Shown here: piece after piece, positions 32,102 to 42,166 of the stretch
Position numbering within the stretch: the first letter of the stretch is position 1
How the letters are laid out: every line of letters starts with the position of its first letter
From: Sphingomonadaceae bacterium
GTDB lineage: Bacteria > Pseudomonadota > Alphaproteobacteria > Sphingomonadales > Sphingomonadaceae
NCBI GenBank assembly: GCA_025359445.1
Contig: JANYGB010000036.1
Span: 1 to 64,000, forward strand
Direction of reading: 5' to 3'
DNA: 64,000 nucleotides
Translations under genes and position numbers: made by a program
Notes under the pieces: model-generated
Seen by the model: only the letters and a program-made list of their open reading frames with translations
Told to the model about the DNA's origin: nothing
Databases searched by the model: none

Positions 32102-33616
32102 ATGGCCGCCAGGAAAAAACCGCAACCTCCTGCCGCGCCCGCCCGCAGCCTGTGTGTAATCGGCGCCGGGCTGGGCGGGCTGGCGCTCGCGCTGCGGCTG
32201 CAGGCGGCGGGCTTTGCCGTCACCCTGGTCGAGGCGCGGTCTGAGCCCGGCGGTCTGATCCGCAAGCACGCGGTGGCCGGATACCACTTCGAAGAAGGCC
32301 CGGGCGAGTTGGGTGATCTCGCCCCATGGCGCGACCTTGCCGCCGCAGCGCAGTGCGAGCTCGCCGATTTCGCTACCCTGCGCGAGATCAACCCGGCCCG
32401 GCGGTTCTACTGGCGCGATACCGCAGCCTTCGACCTCAGCGCCGACAGCGCCGAGCAGGCGCGCCAGCTGGGCCGCATTTCATCAGGCGACATCGCCGGC
32501 TTCGAGGAATTGCAGCACTGGTACGATGCGGCCCGGGGCGATGCGTGGCAGCGCCTGGCGGAACGGCCGCTAACCGGACCAGCGCAGGCGCTGGGCGCGC
32601 TGCAACCGGTGCTCCGTGCGCAAGGCTGGCGCAGCGCCTGGGGCCTGATCGCGCACCACATTGACAGCGAACCGCTGCGCGAGGCGCTGGCGCTGCCGGC
32701 TTTGCTGAGCGGAGCCAATCCGTTCACGACCAGCGCCTTGACCCTGCTCGGCCAGCCCGCGCCGGGGCGCCCGGCGTGGTGGCCGCTCGGCGGGATGACC
32801 GCGCTGGCGGCCAACCTGCTGGCACGGTTCGAAGCGCTTGGCGGCACGGTCCGCTTGCACGATCCGGTGACCGAGCTCGAAATGGCCGGCAACCGGGTGA
32901 GCGCGGTGGCGACGCAAAGCGGCTGGCGTGCGCATTTCGCCGCGGTCGCCAGCAATGCCGACGTGGTCCACACCTATCGCGACCTGCTCCGCCAAATCCC
33001 GCGCGGGACCCAGATAGCGGCGCGGCTGGCGCGGCGGCGCTTTGCCCCCTCGGCGCTAACCGTGCACTTCGCGCTGGCCGGGACCTGGCCCGGGATACCC
33101 CATAGCTCGGTGCTGTTCGCCGCACGCTTCAGGGAATTGCTCGCCGACGTGTTCGATGCGGGGGTCTTGCCGCAGGACGGGCTGATCCTGCTGCACCATC
33201 CCAGCGTCACCGATCCGGCGCTCGCACCCGAGGGCACCAGCCTGTTCCGTGCGACCTTGCCGGTCGCGCACCTCGGCAAGTTCCCGGTCGACTGGGAGGC
33301 TTTGGCACCGCTGGTCGCGGGGCGCGTGCTGGGCGAGATCGGGCGGCGGCTGATCCCCGATATCCACGACCGCATCGTGGCGCAGGCGGTGACCACCCCG
33401 CGCGATCTGGCGCTTGACCTGGGCCTGCACCTGGGCAGCGGCTGGAGCCTTGAGGCCAGCCCGCTGCAGGCCGCATTCCAGCGCCCGGCGCACCGCGATC
33501 CCAAGCTCGCCAATTTCTACCTCGTCGGCGCGGCGACGCACCCCGGAGCGGGGGTTGCCGCAGTGCTAGCCGGTGCTAAGGCGACCGCTACCTTGATCAG
33601 CCAGGACAATACATGA
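32102..33616 (+). CDS. Phytoene desaturase-like (CrtI family) FAD oxidoreductase
   Basis: The 504-residue FAD enzyme has the dinucleotide motif CVIGAGLGGLALALRLQAAG, EARSEPGGLIRKHAVAGYHF, and the C-terminal FAD-binding NFYLVGAATHPGAGVAAVLAGAK. These are typical of carotenoid desaturases and isomerases. No crtB, crtY or crtZ is adjacent, so the exact desaturation step is unknown; a related methoxyneurosporene or diapophytoene type is possible. ATG 32102 gives a short Pro/Ala-rich leader; an earlier start is possible. It overlaps the LOG gene by four bases. Confidence 0.85.
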   Translation: MAARKKPQPPAAPARSLCVIGAGLGGLALALRLQAAGFAVTLVEARSEPGGLIRKHAVAGYHFEEGPGELGDLAPWRDLAAAAQCELADFATLREINPARRFYWRDTAAFDLSADSAEQARQLGRISSGDIAGFEELQHWYDAARGDAWQRLAERPLTGPAQALGALQPVLRAQGWRSAWGLIAHHIDSEPLREALALPALLSGANPFTTSALTLLGQPAPGRPAWWPLGGMTALAANLLARFEALGGTVRLHDPVTELEMAGNRVSAVATQSGWRAHFAAVASNADVVHTYRDLLRQIPRGTQIAARLARRRFAPSALTVHFALAGTWPGIPHSSVLFAARFRELLADVFDAGVLPQDGLILLHHPSVTDPALAPEGTSLFRATLPVAHLGKFPVDWEALAPLVAGRVLGEIGRRLIPDIHDRIVAQAVTTPRDLALDLGLHLGSGWSLEASPLQAAFQRPAHRDPKLANFYLVGAATHPGAGVAAVLAGAKATATLISQDNT

Positions 33617-34209
33617 AGCGCCTTGCCGTTTATTGCGGATCCGCCAGCCCCGCCGATCCGCGCTACATCGAACTTGCTTACGAGGTTGGTGCGGAGCTGA
33701 CCCGGCGCGGGATCGGGGTGGTCTATGGCGGCGGGCGGCTCGGGTTGATGGGCGCGGTGGCCAAAGGCGCGCTTGACCAGGGCGGCGAGGTTATCGGGGT
33801 GATCCCTGAAGCGCTGGTTGGAGCGGGCGGACGCGGCGGCGAAGTGGCCAACCACGATTGCACCGAGCTGCACGTGGTCAAGGACATGCACGAACGCAAA
33901 GCCGCCTTCACGCGCTTAAGCGACGGGTTCCTGACCATCCCCGGCGGGGTGGGCACGATGGATGAGCTGTGGGAAGCGGTTAGCTGGGCGCAGCTGGGCT
34001 ATCACGCCAAGCCGGTCGGCCTGCTCAACGCCTTCGGGTTCTACGATCATCTGATTGCGTTCAACAGCCACATGGCTGCGGTCGGCTTTGTCCGGCCCGC
34101 GCATCAGGGGATCATCATTGCCGAGAGCGAGCTTGACCTGCTGCTCGCCCGGATGGCCGCGCACGAGCCGCATACGCCTATATTTGCGATGCAATCTTCC
34201 GAGCTTTGA
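33613..34209 (+). CDS. LOG family protein (nucleoside 5'-monophosphate phosphoribohydrolase)
   Basis: The 198-residue Rossmann-like protein has YCGSASPADPRY, YGGGRLGLMGAVAKGALDQGG, MHERKAAF and PGGVGTMDEL. These are the PGGxGTxxE nucleotide-binding and catalytic signature of LOG enzymes, which cleave N6-modified AMP or other NMPs to base and ribose 5-phosphate. ATGA overlap with the CrtI-like gene suggests co-translation. The functional link is unclear. Confidence 0.9.
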   Translation: MKRLAVYCGSASPADPRYIELAYEVGAELTRRGIGVVYGGGRLGLMGAVAKGALDQGGEVIGVIPEALVGAGGRGGEVANHDCTELHVVKDMHERKAAFTRLSDGFLTIPGGVGTMDELWEAVSWAQLGYHAKPVGLLNAFGFYDHLIAFNSHMAAVGFVRPAHQGIIIAESELDLLLARMAAHEPHTPIFAMQSSEL

Positions 34210-34284
34210 TCCGGCACTGACGCACCAGATAGTGCGCCAAAGACACACACATGTAACAATCGATTAGGATTCATCCTGCAATCG

Positions 34285-34308
34285 TTGACATGCGCGGCCC
34301 TTCGCATA
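34285..34308 (+). promoter_or_regulatory. Possible promoter of the TonB receptor gene
   Basis: TTGACA at 34285-34290 is a consensus -35 hexamer. CGCATA/CATAGC about 12-15 bases later is a weak -10 with short spacing. The 165-base gap before the receptor is the only place for its promoter. An ACGGAG ribosome binding site lies seven bases before ATG 34375. Confidence 0.25.
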
Positions 34309-34374
34309 GCGACTACATTACCGCAGTATATCCGTAAACGGGAGCTGGGGGGGTAACCTAACACGGAGTTTTCC

Positions 34375-37122
34375 ATGCGATTCAACGCAAGCCGCAAGGC
34401 CGCACTTGCCGTAACCGCCGCAAGTCTGGCGATTTTCTTCGCCGATCCAGCCTTCGCCCAGACCAAGCCCGCAGACACCGACACATCAGCGACCGACAAT
34501 TCGGATTCGATCGTGGTCATCGGCACCCGCCGCACCGACCGCAGCGTGACCAATTCGCCTTCTCCGGTCGACGTCGTCGGCGCTGATGAGCTCAATGCCC
34601 AGCCCGCCGGCAACATGCTCGATATCGTCAAGAACATCGTGCCTTCGTTCTTCGTAGGCCAGAATTCGATCTCGGACGCTTCGACTTTCGTCCGCGCGCC
34701 TTCGCTGCGCGGCCTCCCGGCTGACGAAATCCTCGTCATGCTCAACGGCAAGCGTTACAACCGTTCGGCGCTGGTCCAGGTTTACACCGGCGGCGATACC
34801 GCACTGTCGTTCGGCAGCCAGGGTTCGGACATTTCGGCCATTCCGTCGATCGCGATCAAGAACCTGCAGGTTCTGCGCGATGGCGCGACCGCGCAGTACG
34901 GTTCGGACGCCATCGGCGGCGTGCTCAACTACGGCCTGCGCGAAGACGCCGGGGTCGAACTGCAGGCCCGCTATGGCCAGCAATACGACAAGGGTGATGG
35001 CAAGAGCTACCAGATCGCCGGCGATGTCGGCGTCAAGCTGGGTGACCGCGGTTTCGTGAACCTGGCGGCTGAATACAATGACGATGGCCAGACCAGCCGC
35101 GGCACGGACCGCGCGATCGCCAGGGTGTTCGCCACCAACAACCCCGGCCTCGCCTCGCAGCTTCCCGGTTACCCCGGGCCGCAGCAGATCTGGGGTTCCT
35201 CGCCCAGCCATGGCTACAAGGTGCTGCTCAACTCGGCGCTTGAAGTCAGCGACAACAGCAAGCTCTACCTGTTCGTCAATGTGGCCCACAGCCGCGCGAA
35301 CGAAAGCTTCAACTATCGCGCCTCGCAAAGCGTGCCCACCCCGCTCACCGTTGATCAGGGAACCGGTACGCCTTCGACCCGGAGCCCGGGCAAGAACGGT
35401 TCGTTCAACAACATCTTCCTGACCAAGTGCCCGGTCGGCAGCATCGGTTGCAACTCGAGCACAGATTTCGTGTTCAACACCAACACCTACAACTTTGCGA
35501 CGCTGTATCCGGCTGGCTTCACCCCGCGCTTTGTCGGCGTGACGGACGAAGCTTATGGTACGCTGGGATACAAGGGCAGCAGCGCAAGCGGCTTCACCTA
35601 TGACCTGTCGGGTTCGCTCAGCCGCAACACGCTCGACCTGTCGATGTACAATTCGCTCAACGCCTCGTTCGGTCCGACCAGCCAGACTGCCTTCCACTTC
35701 GGCAAGCTGATCCAGAAGGAAATCGACGGCAACCTCGATCTGACCTATCCGGTCGATGCCGGGTTCTTCAGCCCGCTGACCCTGTCGGGCGGCCTTGAAT
35801 ACCGCAAGGAAACCTACCAGCAGACCGCTGGCGATACCCAGTCCTATGCCGCCGGTCCCTATGCCGTTCAGCCGCTCTATACGCAGACCGGCCCGACGAC
35901 TTACACCGCGCTGCTGACCACCAACCCGCTGTGCCCAACGTTCAACGCTCTGGCATCGCCGACCTCGGTCTGCACCGTCTCCAAGTCACCGGGTGCAAGC
36001 GGTTATGGCGGCACCAGCCCGGCTTCGGCCGGCAGCTTCAGCCAGAACAGCTACGGCGCCTACCTCGGCCTTGAAGGCGATCTCACCAAGACCTTCTCGA
36101 TGGGCGTGGCCGCCCGCTACGAACACTACAACAGCTTCGGCTCTGCCTTCGTCACCAAGCTCAACGGTATCTGGCACATCACCGATACCTTTGCGTTGCG
36201 CGGCACGGTTGGGACGGGCTTCCACGCTCCTTCGCCGGGCCAGAACAACGACGAGATCCTGACCACCAACTTCGTGGCCGGGAACCAGGTCCAAACCGGT
36301 ACCTATCCGGTGACCAGCGCCATCGCCCAGTACTATGGCGCGGTATCGCTGAAGCCGGAGAAGTCGACCAACTATGGCGCGGGCTTCGTGTTCAACCCGA
36401 CCAACGTTCTGTCGCTGACGGTTGACTGGTACTCGATCAAGGTCACCAACCGGATCGGCGTGTCGCAGAACTTCAACGTGACTGCGGCAGATCTGCTGGC
36501 ACAACCAGCACTTGCGGCTGTGGGCGTTGGCGGCGCGGTCAACTACTTCACCAACGGGTTCTCGACCCGGACCAATGGGGTCGATGTGGTTGGCAGCTAC
36601 CGGAGCGATCTGGGCGGCGGAAAGCTTAACCTGACGCTGGCTTACAGCTACAATATCAGCAAGGTTCTGCCGGGGTTCAACGCGCTCGTCATCTCTCCGG
36701 CGCAGATCTATGACATTGGGCACCTTGCCCCGCGTCACCGGATCAACTTCAACGCCAACTGGCAGTCGAACGGCTTCGCGCTGAACTTCGCCGAGCGCTA
36801 TTACAGCTCGTGGGGCGATGCCAACGACTACCCGGTCAACAATGCCACCAACACCGGCACCAATTTCGGGGTGGGCCAGACCTTCAAGTCGAAGTTCGTG
36901 ACCGATCTCGATGTGAGCTACACCTTTGCCGATCACTACACGCTGTCGGTTGGGGCGAACAACCTGTTCAACACCTACCCCGACAAGATCGCGCCGAGCA
37001 TCGCGAACCCGATCTACGCGCTGACCGGCGGTACTGCCGATGGTCAGATCTACCCGCGCAGCGGTGGTCCCTTCGGGATCAACGGCGGGTTCTGGTACGT
37101 CCGCGTCAAGGTCAAGTATTGA
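34375..37122 (+). CDS. TonB-dependent receptor
   Basis: The 915-residue outer-membrane beta-barrel imports a substrate using TonB energy. It has a signal peptide ending FADPAFAQ, a TonB-box-like DSIVVIGTRR, a plug domain (about 50-190) with RDGATAQYGSDAIGGVLNY, then a long barrel ending FWYVRVKVKY with the aromatic C-terminus required for insertion. The barrel has long Ser/Thr/Asn-rich loops. Substrate is unknown. The downstream secreted gamma-glutamyltransferase might process a peptide or glutathione-type ligand, which is inference. A strong terminator follows. Confidence 0.93.
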   Translation: MRFNASRKAALAVTAASLAIFFADPAFAQTKPADTDTSATDNSDSIVVIGTRRTDRSVTNSPSPVDVVGADELNAQPAGNMLDIVKNIVPSFFVGQNSISDASTFVRAPSLRGLPADEILVMLNGKRYNRSALVQVYTGGDTALSFGSQGSDISAIPSIAIKNLQVLRDGATAQYGSDAIGGVLNYGLREDAGVELQARYGQQYDKGDGKSYQIAGDVGVKLGDRGFVNLAAEYNDDGQTSRGTDRAIARVFATNNPGLASQLPGYPGPQQIWGSSPSHGYKVLLNSALEVSDNSKLYLFVNVAHSRANESFNYRASQSVPTPLTVDQGTGTPSTRSPGKNGSFNNIFLTKCPVGSIGCNSSTDFVFNTNTYNFATLYPAGFTPRFVGVTDEAYGTLGYKGSSASGFTYDLSGSLSRNTLDLSMYNSLNASFGPTSQTAFHFGKLIQKEIDGNLDLTYPVDAGFFSPLTLSGGLEYRKETYQQTAGDTQSYAAGPYAVQPLYTQTGPTTYTALLTTNPLCPTFNALASPTSVCTVSKSPGASGYGGTSPASAGSFSQNSYGAYLGLEGDLTKTFSMGVAARYEHYNSFGSAFVTKLNGIWHITDTFALRGTVGTGFHAPSPGQNNDEILTTNFVAGNQVQTGTYPVTSAIAQYYGAVSLKPEKSTNYGAGFVFNPTNVLSLTVDWYSIKVTNRIGVSQNFNVTAADLLAQPALAAVGVGGAVNYFTNGFSTRTNGVDVVGSYRSDLGGGKLNLTLAYSYNISKVLPGFNALVISPAQIYDIGHLAPRHRINFNANWQSNGFALNFAERYYSSWGDANDYPVNNATNTGTNFGVGQTFKSKFVTDLDVSYTFADHYTLSVGANNLFNTYPDKIAPSIANPIYALTGGTADGQIYPRSGGPFGINGGFWYVRVKVKY

Positions 37123-37154
37123 TCTAAACGCGGGTCCGGCAGGACTACAGGATC

Positions 37155-37188
37155 GGGCGGGGAGGCTTCGGCTTCCCCGCCCTTTTCT
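37155..37188 (+). terminator. Rho-independent terminator after TonB receptor
   Basis: GGGCGGGGA pairs with TCCCCGCCC, extended by a G-T pair and GC/GC around a TTCG loop, and is followed by TTTTCTT. This is a textbook intrinsic terminator 33 bases after the receptor's stop. It separates the receptor from the gamma-glutamyltransferase gene, which must then use its own promoter in the next 66 bases. Confidence 0.9.
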
Positions 37189-37254
37189 TGTGCGACAGGA
37201 TTGGCCTTTTGTGGCAGGCCAAAGCCAAGGCATATTCGGGGAGGGATCGTACAG

Positions 37255-38988
37255 ATGCGTGCACTCAGAAACGCGGCGGCTTCGCTGGCCGCATTGGCGC
37301 TGGTCGCCTCGCAGGTCCAGGCAGCAGCCCCGGCCCCAGTCGCGGCGGAGCATGGCATGGTCGTCTCGGCGCACCGCTTTGCCAGCCAGGCCGGGATCGA
37401 CGTGCTGAAGAGCGGCGGCGACGCGGTCGATGCGGCGGTTGCAGTGGCCTATGCGCTGGCGGTGACCTTCCCCGAGGCGGGCAACATCGGCGGCGGCGGG
37501 TTCATGACCATCCGCATGGCCGATGGCCGCACCAGCTTCATCGATTTTCGCGAAATGGCCCCGGGCAAGGCCAGCGCTGCCATGTACCAGGACAAGAACG
37601 GCAACGTGATCCCGCTGCTCTCCACGCGCGGGCATCTTGCGGTGGGGATTCCCGGCACCGTCGCCGGGCTCGAACTGGCCCGGACCAAATACGGCACCCG
37701 CGCCCGCGCGCCGTTGATGGCGGCAGCGATTGCGCTCGCCAGCAAAGGCTTCGTGCTCGATCAGGGCGATGCCGACATGCTGACCGAAGGGTCTGAGGAT
37801 TTTGCGAAAGACCCGGCCAGCGCGGCGGTGTTCCTCAACCACGGCAAGCCGTGGCAGGCGGGCCAACGCTGGATTCAAGCGGATCTCGGCAAGACGTTGC
37901 TGGCGATTGCACAAGGCGGTAACCAGGCATTCTATAACGGCCCGATCGCAGCACGGATCGCTGCGTCAAGCCGTCGCCACGGCGGGATCATCACCGCCGC
38001 CGATTTCGCTGCCTACAAGGCAGTCGAACGCAAGCCGATCGAATGCAATTATCGCGGCTTCCACGTAATTTCCGCGCCGCCGCCAAGCTCGGGCGGGGTG
38101 GTGGTGTGCGAGACGCTGGGCATCCTTGAAGGCTATCCGCTCGGCAGCCTTGGCTTCCATTCGGCGATAGGCGTCCACTACACCACCGAAGCGCTACGCC
38201 GCGCCTTCCATGACCGCAATATTCAGCTGGGTGATCCTGACTTCGTCAAGGCTGACACTACCAAGCTGATCAGCCCGGCCTACACCGCCGAGCTGCGCGC
38301 CGGCATCTCACCAGACAAGGCCACGCCGTCCTCCAGCCTGCCCGGACCGGGGCAAGGCAAGGAAGGCCAGAGCACCACGCATTTCTCGATAGTCGACGCG
38401 GCCGGCAACGCGGTCGCGTTGACCTATACGCTCAACGACTGGTTCGGCGCGCGGGTCACCGCCGAAGGCACCGGGATCCTGCTCAATGACGAGATGGACG
38501 ATTTTTCGGCCAAACCCGGATTTCCCAACATGTACGGCTTGGTCGAAGGGACCAACAACGCAATCGCGCCGGGCAAACGCCCGCTGTCGTCGATGACCCC
38601 GACGATTGTTACGCATGACGGCAAGCTCGCCATGGTGATCGGAACCCCGGGCGGCAGCCACATCCCTACGGGCGTGCTGCAGGTGATGATCAATGTGATC
38701 GATTATGACATGACCTTGACCGAGGCGGTCGATGCCCCGCGCATCCACGCGCAGTGGCTGCCCGATGTGATCTATTACGAAAAAGATTCGCTCAGCGCTG
38801 ACACCATGGCGGTGCTCAGCGCCAAGGGTCACCAGCTTGAAGCAATGCCCTACTGGAATCAGATCGCCGCAATTCTGGTTGGCGGGCCCTCGCTCAAGGT
38901 GAAACCCAATGCGGCGACCGGCAACCATGCGCGCTATTTCGGGGCGATTGATCCGCGGCTGCCGATGGGCAACGCGCAGGGCTATTGA
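37255..38988 (+). CDS. ggt: Gamma-glutamyltransferase
   Basis: The 577-residue Ntn-hydrolase is exported and self-cleaves into two subunits. It hydrolyses or transfers the gamma-glutamyl group of glutathione. A signal peptide (MRALRNAAASLAALALVASQ to about residue 25) is followed by GGDAVDAAVAVAYALAVTFP, NIGGGGFM and FREMAPGKAS. The cleavage and catalytic Thr is the first of TTHFS (about residue 374), with GNAVALTYTLNDWFGA after it. GTPGGSHIP forms the oxyanion region. ATG 37255 follows GGAGGG. Confidence 0.93.
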   Translation: MRALRNAAASLAALALVASQVQAAAPAPVAAEHGMVVSAHRFASQAGIDVLKSGGDAVDAAVAVAYALAVTFPEAGNIGGGGFMTIRMADGRTSFIDFREMAPGKASAAMYQDKNGNVIPLLSTRGHLAVGIPGTVAGLELARTKYGTRARAPLMAAAIALASKGFVLDQGDADMLTEGSEDFAKDPASAAVFLNHGKPWQAGQRWIQADLGKTLLAIAQGGNQAFYNGPIAARIAASSRRHGGIITAADFAAYKAVERKPIECNYRGFHVISAPPPSSGGVVVCETLGILEGYPLGSLGFHSAIGVHYTTEALRRAFHDRNIQLGDPDFVKADTTKLISPAYTAELRAGISPDKATPSSSLPGPGQGKEGQSTTHFSIVDAAGNAVALTYTLNDWFGARVTAEGTGILLNDEMDDFSAKPGFPNMYGLVEGTNNAIAPGKRPLSSMTPTIVTHDGKLAMVIGTPGGSHIPTGVLQVMINVIDYDMTLTEAVDAPRIHAQWLPDVIYYEKDSLSADTMAVLSAKGHQLEAMPYWNQIAAILVGGPSLKVKPNAATGNHARYFGAIDPRLPMGNAQGY

Positions 38989-39035
38989 GCCAATGCGTAT
39001 TGATCGCCGCGCAGCCCCGCCCTAGAGCCAGCGCC

Positions 39036-39929
39036 ATGCAGAGCTATCCCGCCCCCGCGCTCGCCCGTGTCGAGCAACTTGCCGCCCAGGCCGCCGCCGA
39101 TCCAGCGCGCGCGGTCTCGTTTCAGGGCGCGCCGGGGTGCAACGGGCATCGCGCGGCGCTGGAATGGGCTCCCGCTTGCCTGCCGCTGCCCTGCTTCAGC
39201 TTTGAAGACGCGCTTGAGGCGGTCAAGGACGGGCGCGCGGGACACGCGATCATCCCGATCGAGAATTCGCAGCATGGCCGGGTGGCCGATATCCATTTCC
39301 TGCTGCCCGAAAGCGATCTTCGCATCGTCGGCGAGCACTTCATGCCGATCCACCACGCGCTGATGGCGCTGGGCGACGGCCCGTTCAGCGCAGCCTATTC
39401 GCATCCGCAGGCGCTGGGTCAGTCGCGCTTCTTCCTGCGGGAACGCGGCATGGTTCCGCTGTCCTACGCCGATACCGCCGGAGCCGCAGCCTATGTGGCG
39501 GAACTCGGTGATCCGAAGGTGGCGGCGATTGCACCCAAGATCGCCGCCGAGCTCTACGGCCTCAAGGTGATCGCCGAGAACGTCGAGGATGCGGCCGACA
39601 ACATGACCCGCTTCGTGGTGCTGGCCCGCGAGGGCCGCGATCCGGCAAGCCTGGGCGCCGGGCCGATGATGACCACCTTCGTGTTCGAGGTGAAGAACGT
39701 GCCCGCCGCGCTGTACAAGGCGATGGGCGGGTTCGCCACCAACGGCGTCAACATGACCAAGCTGGAAAGCTATCAGAAGGGCGCGAGCTTCTCCGCGACC
39801 ACCTTCTACGCCGATATCGTCGGCGCGCCGGGCGACCCGGCGGTCGATCGCGCGCTCGAAGAACTGGCGTTCCATTGCAAGGAACTGCGCATGCTCGGCA
39901 CCTATCCGCAGGAACGCGCGCGCGGATAG
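39036..39929 (+). CDS. pheA: Prephenate dehydratase
   Basis: The 297-residue enzyme converts prephenate to phenylpyruvate for phenylalanine synthesis. The N-terminal dehydratase domain has SFQGAPGCNGHRAA (usual form FQGxPGAYSxxA), IIPIENSQHGRV and the catalytic NMTRFVVL. The C-terminal ACT domain (about 210-290) has FEVKNVPAALYKAMGGFATNGVNM and KLESYQ for Phe feedback binding. No chorismate mutase domain is fused, as usual in this group. ATG 39036 was preferred over an upstream in-frame start. Confidence 0.93.
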   Translation: MQSYPAPALARVEQLAAQAAADPARAVSFQGAPGCNGHRAALEWAPACLPLPCFSFEDALEAVKDGRAGHAIIPIENSQHGRVADIHFLLPESDLRIVGEHFMPIHHALMALGDGPFSAAYSHPQALGQSRFFLRERGMVPLSYADTAGAAAYVAELGDPKVAAIAPKIAAELYGLKVIAENVEDAADNMTRFVVLAREGRDPASLGAGPMMTTFVFEVKNVPAALYKAMGGFATNGVNMTKLESYQKGASFSATTFYADIVGAPGDPAVDRALEELAFHCKELRMLGTYPQERARG

Positions 39930-40007
39930 ACTGCGCAAAGCCGGGCACTGAGCCAATTCATTGCGAATTTCGTCCTAACTATACCAACGAATACTCATTT
40001 CTCTGGC

Positions 40008-40706
40008 TTGCCGGGCCTGTTGCGGCGTGCCACCACAGGCTTGGTGGCGGATCAGCAGATTCAGGGCGCGCAAGCGGGGCAGGATGCAGCGGCGGCGTGG
40101 CAGCACGTCCACGCCGATCCGGCTATCCAGTTCACCCCGGTCGATGTGTCCGTGCCTGCCGCCAAGACGCCTGAGTGGATGCTCGCGTTGGGACGATTTT
40201 TCCGCGCGATCTTCGAACCGATTGGCCGCGCACTCGGTCTGTCGTGGCCGGTGTTGCAATGGGTCCTGCTCGGCCTGTTGGTGCTGTTCGTGATTTACGG
40301 CGCTTGGCGGATCAGCGAACCGCTGCGGCTGGGATGGAAGCGCAAAGAGGCCAAGGCCGCCGCGCCCGATGACTGGACCCCCGATCAGGCCGAGGCGCTG
40401 GCGCTGCTTGAAGACGCCGATGCGCTCGCTCGCGAAGGCCGCTTCGATGAGGCTACGCACTTGCTGCTGCGCCGTTCGGTCCAGCAGATCGCTGCGGCCC
40501 GGCCCGACTGGATCGGCCGCGCCAGCACCGCGCGCGAAATCGGCGCGCTGCCCGCGCTGCCTGACAAGGCGCGGCAGACATTCGCGCAGATTGCCGGGCT
40601 GGTTGAACGCAGCCTGTTTGCGCTCCGTGCGCTTGGCGCGGATGATTGGCAGGCGGCCCGCGCCGCCTATGCCGAGTTCGCGCTTGAACGGATCGCGGCG
40701 CGATGA
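40008..40706 (+). CDS. DUF4129 domain protein, first gene of MoxR operon
   Basis: A 232-residue protein with one transmembrane helix (about 79-100, WPVLQWVLLGLLVLFVIYGA). The cytosolic domain is DUF4129: ALLEDADALAREGRFDEATHLLLRRSV and ALRALGADDWQAARAAYAEF. TTG 40008 is the longest start, but no clear ribosome binding site is seen; TTG/GTG at 40041-40044 are alternatives, so the N-terminus is uncertain. The N-terminal part may be periplasmic. The ATGA overlap with the next gene shows a coupled operon. Confidence 0.8.
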   Translation: MPGLLRRATTGLVADQQIQGAQAGQDAAAAWQHVHADPAIQFTPVDVSVPAAKTPEWMLALGRFFRAIFEPIGRALGLSWPVLQWVLLGLLVLFVIYGAWRISEPLRLGWKRKEAKAAAPDDWTPDQAEALALLEDADALAREGRFDEATHLLLRRSVQQIAAARPDWIGRASTAREIGALPALPDKARQTFAQIAGLVERSLFALRALGADDWQAARAAYAEFALERIAAR

Positions 40707-42166
40707 GCGTTGGGCGCCGCGGGCCTTTTTCGCCGCGGGTCGCGCTCGCGCTGGTGCTCGGCGGGGCGCTCGCGTTCATTGCGCTGCTGTGGGCGGTGGG
40801 CAGCGGTATGGCCGATCCCGAACCGCAACCGAGCGGCGCGCATGTCGCCGGCAAGGGGCTGGTCGGCTACGCTGCGCTGTCCGATTACCTCAAAGCGCGC
40901 GGGTTCGAAGTCACCCAGACCCGCACCCGCGCCCCGCAGCGCCAGGGCGGACTGCTGATCTTGACCCCGCAGCACCAAACCAAGCCGGCCGAACTCACCC
41001 GCGTGATCGATGAGCACAGCCAGTACGGGCCGGTCCTGCTGATCATGCCCAAGTGGATTGCTCAGCCGCTGCCGCCCACCGCCGCCACAGTTAACCCCAA
41101 GGTCAAACCGGGGTTTGTCCAGCTGATGTTCCCGATGCCGCCGAAATGGGCGGGCTTCCACGATGAAGTGAGCGTGGAGATCGGTCCGTTGCCCGGCAAG
41201 GCCCAAGACCAGACATGGTTCGGCATGGACCAGTCGGCACCGGTGGCCGATCCCACACAGGTGATCTCGGGCAAGGGCCGCACCCTCGTCCCGCTGGTCG
41301 CGGCAGGCAGTGACCGGCGGATGCTCGCGGGCTATTTCGCCGATAGGGAATATCCCGGCCTGGCGAGCTATGAGCTCGCTCCGCCGCCCGCAGCGGATGA
41401 CGCGGAACAAGGCACTGAACCAGACGCCGCAGCTGCGCCCGCGGAGGATTATCCACCCGCAGCAATGGCAGATCCTGATCAGGAAGCGGCACCGGCTGAG
41501 GCGAACGCTGACGGTTCGGTGCCGATCACGGTCGCGCCGCCAGCGGCGCCCGCAGTAACGGTTGCGCGGTTTCCGGTGATCGTCGTGTTCGAACCCGACC
41601 TGCTCAACAATTACGGTTTTGCACACCGGGAGAACGCCCTGCTTGCCGAGGCGCTGGTGCGCGGCGCGCTTGATGGCGAGAGCAAGCAGGTGGTCTTCGA
41701 CCTGACGCTGGCTGGCTATGGCCGGTCGGAGAGCTTGCTCGAACTGGCCTTCACCCCGCCCTTCCTGGCGGCGACGCTGTGCTTGCTGCTGGCCGCTGCG
41801 GTGGCGATGTGGCGGGCCTATCACCGCTTTGGTCCGCCGCTGCTGGCGGGCCGCTCGATCGCCTTTGGCAAACGCGCGCTGGTCGCCAATGCGGCCGGGC
41901 TGCTGCGCCGCGCCAAGCGGCTCCACCTGGTCGGCGCGCCTTATGCCGATGCCGCGCGCGAACGGCTGGTCAAGGCGCTGGCGCTTCCGGCGCGGCTCGA
42001 TCCAGCCCAGGCCGAAGCCGCGATCGACCGGGCGCTGCTCGCTCGCACCGGCAGTGCCGATGCCTTCTCCAGCGCCGCCGCAACCCTGCGTGCCGCGCGC
42101 CGTCCCCGCGATATGCTGCGCGCTGCGCAGACGCTCAATTCTCTTGAAAGGACCCTGCTGCAATGA
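40703..42166 (+). CDS. DUF4350 domain protein
   Basis: A 487-residue membrane protein with a helix at about 10-30, then an extracytoplasmic DUF4350 domain. That domain has [20 protein letters not shown] and [21 protein letters not shown] Pro/Ala-rich linker follows, and a second helix near residue 355 ([17 protein letters not shown]). The cytosolic end is helical. Such proteins occur with MoxR ATPases and DUF58 proteins and are thought to be membrane partners. Function is unknown. ATGA overlap with moxR. Confidence 0.82.
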   Translation: MSVGRRGPFSPRVALALVLGGALAFIALLWAVGSGMADPEPQPSGAHVAGKGLVGYAALSDYLKARGFEVTQTRTRAPQRQGGLLILTPQHQTKPAELTRVIDEHSQYGPVLLIMPKWIAQPLPPTAATVNPKVKPGFVQLMFPMPPKWAGFHDEVSVEIGPLPGKAQDQTWFGMDQSAPVADPTQVISGKGRTLVPLVAAGSDRRMLAGYFADREYPGLASYELAPPPAADDAEQGTEPDAAAAPAEDYPPAAMADPDQEAAPAEANADGSVPITVAPPAAPAVTVARFPVIVVFEPDLLNNYGFAHRENALLAEALVRGALDGESKQVVFDLTLAGYGRSESLLELAFTPPFLAATLCLLLAAAVAMWRAYHRFGPPLLAGRSIAFGKRALVANAAGLLRRAKRLHLVGAPYADAARERLVKALALPARLDPAQAEAAIDRALLARTGSADAFSSAAATLRAARRPRDMLRAAQTLNSLERTLLQ

